A stretch of DNA of 34,074 bases from Desulfobulbus_C sp964551175 (GTDB lineage Bacteria; Desulfobacterota; Desulfobulbia; Desulfobulbales; Desulfobulbaceae). Of this stretch, positions 31,975-34,074 are shown piece by piece. The notes under the pieces were generated by a model, which saw nothing but the letters and a program-made list of their open reading frames with translations, ran no database searches and was not told where the DNA came from. Made by a program: the position numbers and the translations under genes. The DNA lies in assembly GCA_964551175.1 (NCBI GenBank), contig CAZKBZ010000024.1:1-34074 (forward strand), given 5' to 3'. Position 1 is the first letter of the stretch, and the number at the start of each line of letters is the position of its first letter.

Positions 31975-33123
31975 TTACACCACCGTCAAATGCATAAATG
32001 CCGTAGAGAAACGACCGCTTTCAGGAATGAAACAGAGCAAGGTCTGTCCCTTTTTCAGGCGCCCCGAGTTAAAGAGCTCTTCAAGGATGATAAAGATGGA
32101 CGCTGAACCGGTATTTCCTTTTAAACTCAGATTGGTAAACCATTTTTTTCGGGAGATATCGCATCCTGCTGCTTGCATTCCGATGTATACTTTGTCGCGG
32201 AAGTACTCAGAAGAGTAGTGCGGCAAAAACCAGTCAATTTTTTTCGCATCAACTTTACGTTGTTCTACAAGTTCATGGAGCGGCTTGGTCACCGTATACT
32301 CTACGATTTTCTCATTTAGCAGTTTGATGTCCTGTTTGATCGAAAAAATGGACATCTCTAGCCATTCCGGCGGCAAATAGTCACGCCATCCCTGCAAAGA
32401 ACCGTTTTCTCTCTTTTGGGCTCCGGCGTACATGCAGGTATCAAGTTCTCCTGCGTATGATTTCTGAAAAATCCAATCAATTTGCAGGGAGTTGCCATCA
32501 CTGTTCGGCCTGTCGCTCATCCACACCGCACCTGCCCCATCGCTCAGCATCCAGCGTAGAAAATCCTTTTCAAAAGCGATCTCTATGGGCTTTGCAGACT
32601 GCTCGACATGTGACGTTTGTTCATAGGTAAAATTATGGATGCGCATTATTGAAGAAACGTTTTCCGAACCGGTTGCCACCACATTATTGCTCAATCCTGA
32701 ACGTATCGATAAGTATCCGTACTTTATGGATATTGTTCCGGAAAGGCAAATGCCAGCCGTCGCAATTACTTCGCAGGGAGGGATAGCTAGCTCACCGTGT
32801 ACCATCAGGGCATGGTTCGGCATCAACTGGTCGGGAAGGGTAGTACCACAGGCCAGAACTTCAATATCATTGATATTGCATCCCTGGTCGCCGAGTTTAC
32901 GTACTGCTTCGGCTGTCAGTTGCGCATTGGTATGGGTTGCATTACCTGTTACCGGGTCAATTGCATAGTACCTGGTTTTAATCCGATTACTGCGAAGAAT
33001 CAGTTTCCGTGCTCGTGACGGCCTCTTGTCAATCTGTCCGAGAACCGATTCCATTGCATCATTGGAAACGGGATCATTTGGCAAAAATGATGCTATATGA
33101 GTTATGTAAACTTGCTGAGTCAT
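31975..33123 (-). CDS. darB: Ketoacyl synthase III, DarB-like (dialkylresorcinol biosynthesis)
   Basis: A 382-residue KAS III-fold protein with Cys126 (TAGICLSGT), His302 (PHYSSEY) and Asn337 (LKGNTGS) in the right order. In dialkylresorcinol biosynthesis DarB condenses or cyclises two beta-ketoacyl units with the partner DarA. It begins 11 bases after the DarA-like gene, and this DarA-DarB order is characteristic of dialkylresorcinol and flexirubin clusters. Identification rests on the neighbour and overall sequence; general FabH is the alternative but is less likely because the His and Asn motifs differ from FabH (HNANxRI). Confidence 0.85.
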   Translation of the reverse strand: MTQQVYITHIASFLPNDPVSNDAMESVLGQIDKRPSRARKLILRSNRIKTRYYAIDPVTGNATHTNAQLTAEAVRKLGDQGCNINDIEVLACGTTLPDQLMPNHALMVHGELAIPPCEVIATAGICLSGTISIKYGYLSIRSGLSNNVVATGSENVSSIMRIHNFTYEQTSHVEQSAKPIEIAFEKDFLRWMLSDGAGAVWMSDRPNSDGNSLQIDWIFQKSYAGELDTCMYAGAQKRENGSLQGWRDYLPPEWLEMSIFSIKQDIKLLNEKIVEYTVTKPLHELVEQRKVDAKKIDWFLPHYSSEYFRDKVYIGMQAAGCDISRKKWFTNLSLKGNTGSASIFIILEELFNSGRLKKGQTLLCFIPESGRFSTAFMHLTVV

Positions 33124-33134
33124 TCTTCTATTTA

Positions 33135-34046
33135 TTATCTGCCTGAAGGCTGTTCATAATAAGCAACGGCTTCGTTAATGGCTTTTTTCTTGAATGGGAA
33201 CATGATTTTACGGATCAGCATATTTAATGGCACAACAGTTAATACCAGTGCCAGGAGAAAAAAAGCATAAATTGTAATAACAACATTGCGTCCTCGGGAA
33301 TTCGGTCTACCGGCTTTTTTTATCAATGTACTCCAAATCAAAAAACTACGGTGGGCGATACGTTCGCTTGCGATCAGTTTACCCTTGACGTTAACCGCAC
33401 CAAGATTGCGCAGCATCGGAGCATCACTCTGCTCTTCGTCTTTACTCAAAGCGGAACACAGGCGTTTACCAAAACGTGAGGATGCGTTAATGTCCTGCTC
33501 GGAAACACCTGCCTTAGGAAAAAACCAGAAACTATTCTTTTCCCCGGTCAGCATCCATCGAGGCGTGGTGACAAAAGTGTAAAGCGATTTGCCCTGATCC
33601 GTCAAGACCACATTGTCCAGCAGACGTGCGCCAAGATCGTCCAGAAGAGATTTCATTTTTTCTTGGGCAATCAACCACATATCGCGACAGGCAATCACCG
33701 TTACCACCGGTTTGTTTTTGAAAAGGTGTTTGGCCTGCCTGCTTTTTAAAAATCCGGTCACTGGAATGGAAGGCGAAAGAAACCATGGGGTGTAGCCCAA
33801 TATGATCAAGTCGTACTCCTCTCTCACCTTAATCGGTTTCACCTCGCAGCCGTCAAGATGCACAGATTCGGGAAAAACATTAAAAAATGCGTAAAAAGTC
33901 CATGGGTACGGATATGGGATAACCGGTGTGATTTCTCGAAAATCGCATTGCACTTCATCGCACTGTTCCAACGGCAAGACAATATTGTTCAGGACGTTTT
34001 TCAGTTGACCGCTTTGCGAATAATACAAAATCAATACATTTTTCAT
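33135..34046 (-). CDS. darA: Dialkylresorcinol condensing enzyme, DarA-like
   Basis: A 303-residue flavodoxin-like protein (ILYYSQSGQLKN, residues 5-16) with a hydrophobic pair at the C-terminus (about 250-280) that would anchor it in the membrane. This arrangement is seen in the dialkylresorcinol condensing enzyme family. DarA and DarB form the aromatic ring (resorcinol) from two chains. It is the first gene here; the right window edge follows after 28 bases, so further upstream genes are expected. Flavin dependence is an inference from the fold. Confidence 0.82.
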   Translation of the reverse strand: MKNVLILYYSQSGQLKNVLNNIVLPLEQCDEVQCDFREITPVIPYPYPWTFYAFFNVFPESVHLDGCEVKPIKVREEYDLIILGYTPWFLSPSIPVTGFLKSRQAKHLFKNKPVVTVIACRDMWLIAQEKMKSLLDDLGARLLDNVVLTDQGKSLYTFVTTPRWMLTGEKNSFWFFPKAGVSEQDINASSRFGKRLCSALSKDEEQSDAPMLRNLGAVNVKGKLIASERIAHRSFLIWSTLIKKAGRPNSRGRNVVITIYAFFLLALVLTVVPLNMLIRKIMFPFKKKAINEAVAYYEQPSGR

Positions 34047-34074
34047 AAACCTTCAATTCATCCTACAGACAATA

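Overview
The window looks like a chromosomal segment from a Gram-negative bacterium. It encodes a FadL-type outer-membrane protein, a lipid-A-type (LpxL-like) acyltransferase and a D-alanyl-D-alanine carboxypeptidase. The NrfJ-like OB-fold exported protein, the cobalamin-type radical SAM proteins, an Lcl/DUF1566 protein and a possible selenoprotein suggest Desulfobacterota (Desulfobulbales-like), but that placement is inference from gene content. No tRNA, rRNA, CRISPR array, insertion sequence or phage gene was seen. One assembly gap of exactly 100 N lies at 21745-21844.

Left region (1-15.2 kb), housekeeping and accessory genes. It starts with typA/bipA, preceded by a terminator-like hairpin very close to its ribosome binding site. 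A very small two-helix membrane gene follows, whose frame is interrupted by one TGA in a Cys-Ile-Pro-TGA context. That TGA is followed at the right distance by a hairpin with an AGGU loop, so this is a strong candidate for an unannotated CxxU selenoprotein. Next come a RhlE-like DEAD-box helicase and a small RRM protein (minus strand, with a clear promoter and long leader), a Nudix hydrolase overlapping a HAD-like nucleotidase, an exported double OB-fold protein, a GDSL hydrolase translationally coupled to glgX, an Lcl-domain protein, a single-domain response regulator, a bidirectional terminator, a DD-carboxypeptidase, and a fadD-fadL pair.

Right region (15.2 kb to the right edge), one very long minus-strand gene cluster ending at a terminator near 15.2 kb and continuing beyond the right edge. 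In transcription order: DarA-like and DarB-like dialkylresorcinol enzymes, an unrecognised 138-aa protein, a BtrH-like putative acyltransferase, an ABC-2 ATPase and permease, ACP, ketosynthase, a ketosynthase-like chain-length-factor protein without the catalytic Cys, a radical SAM/B12-type protein, an acyl/aryl-AMP ligase, a DhaL-DegV fusion resembling fatty acid kinase FakA plus FakB, a family 2 glycosyltransferase, an LpxL-like acyltransferase, a second ACP, a second ketosynthase, a PlsC-like acyltransferase, a second radical SAM/B12-type protein and a radical SAM-SPASM protein. Genes are mostly overlapping or within about 12 bases of each other.

The right half of this cluster (26.2-34.0 kb) resembles the flexirubin/dialkylresorcinol clusters of Bacteroidota. 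The left half (15.3-26.1 kb) looks like an acyl-lipid/aryl-polyene-type tailoring set with three radical SAM enzymes. Together they plausibly make, modify and export an aryl-polyene/dialkylresorcinol-like envelope lipid or pigment. The exact product cannot be read from the sequence, and ketoreductase, dehydratase and aromatic-starter genes, if present, must lie outside the window.
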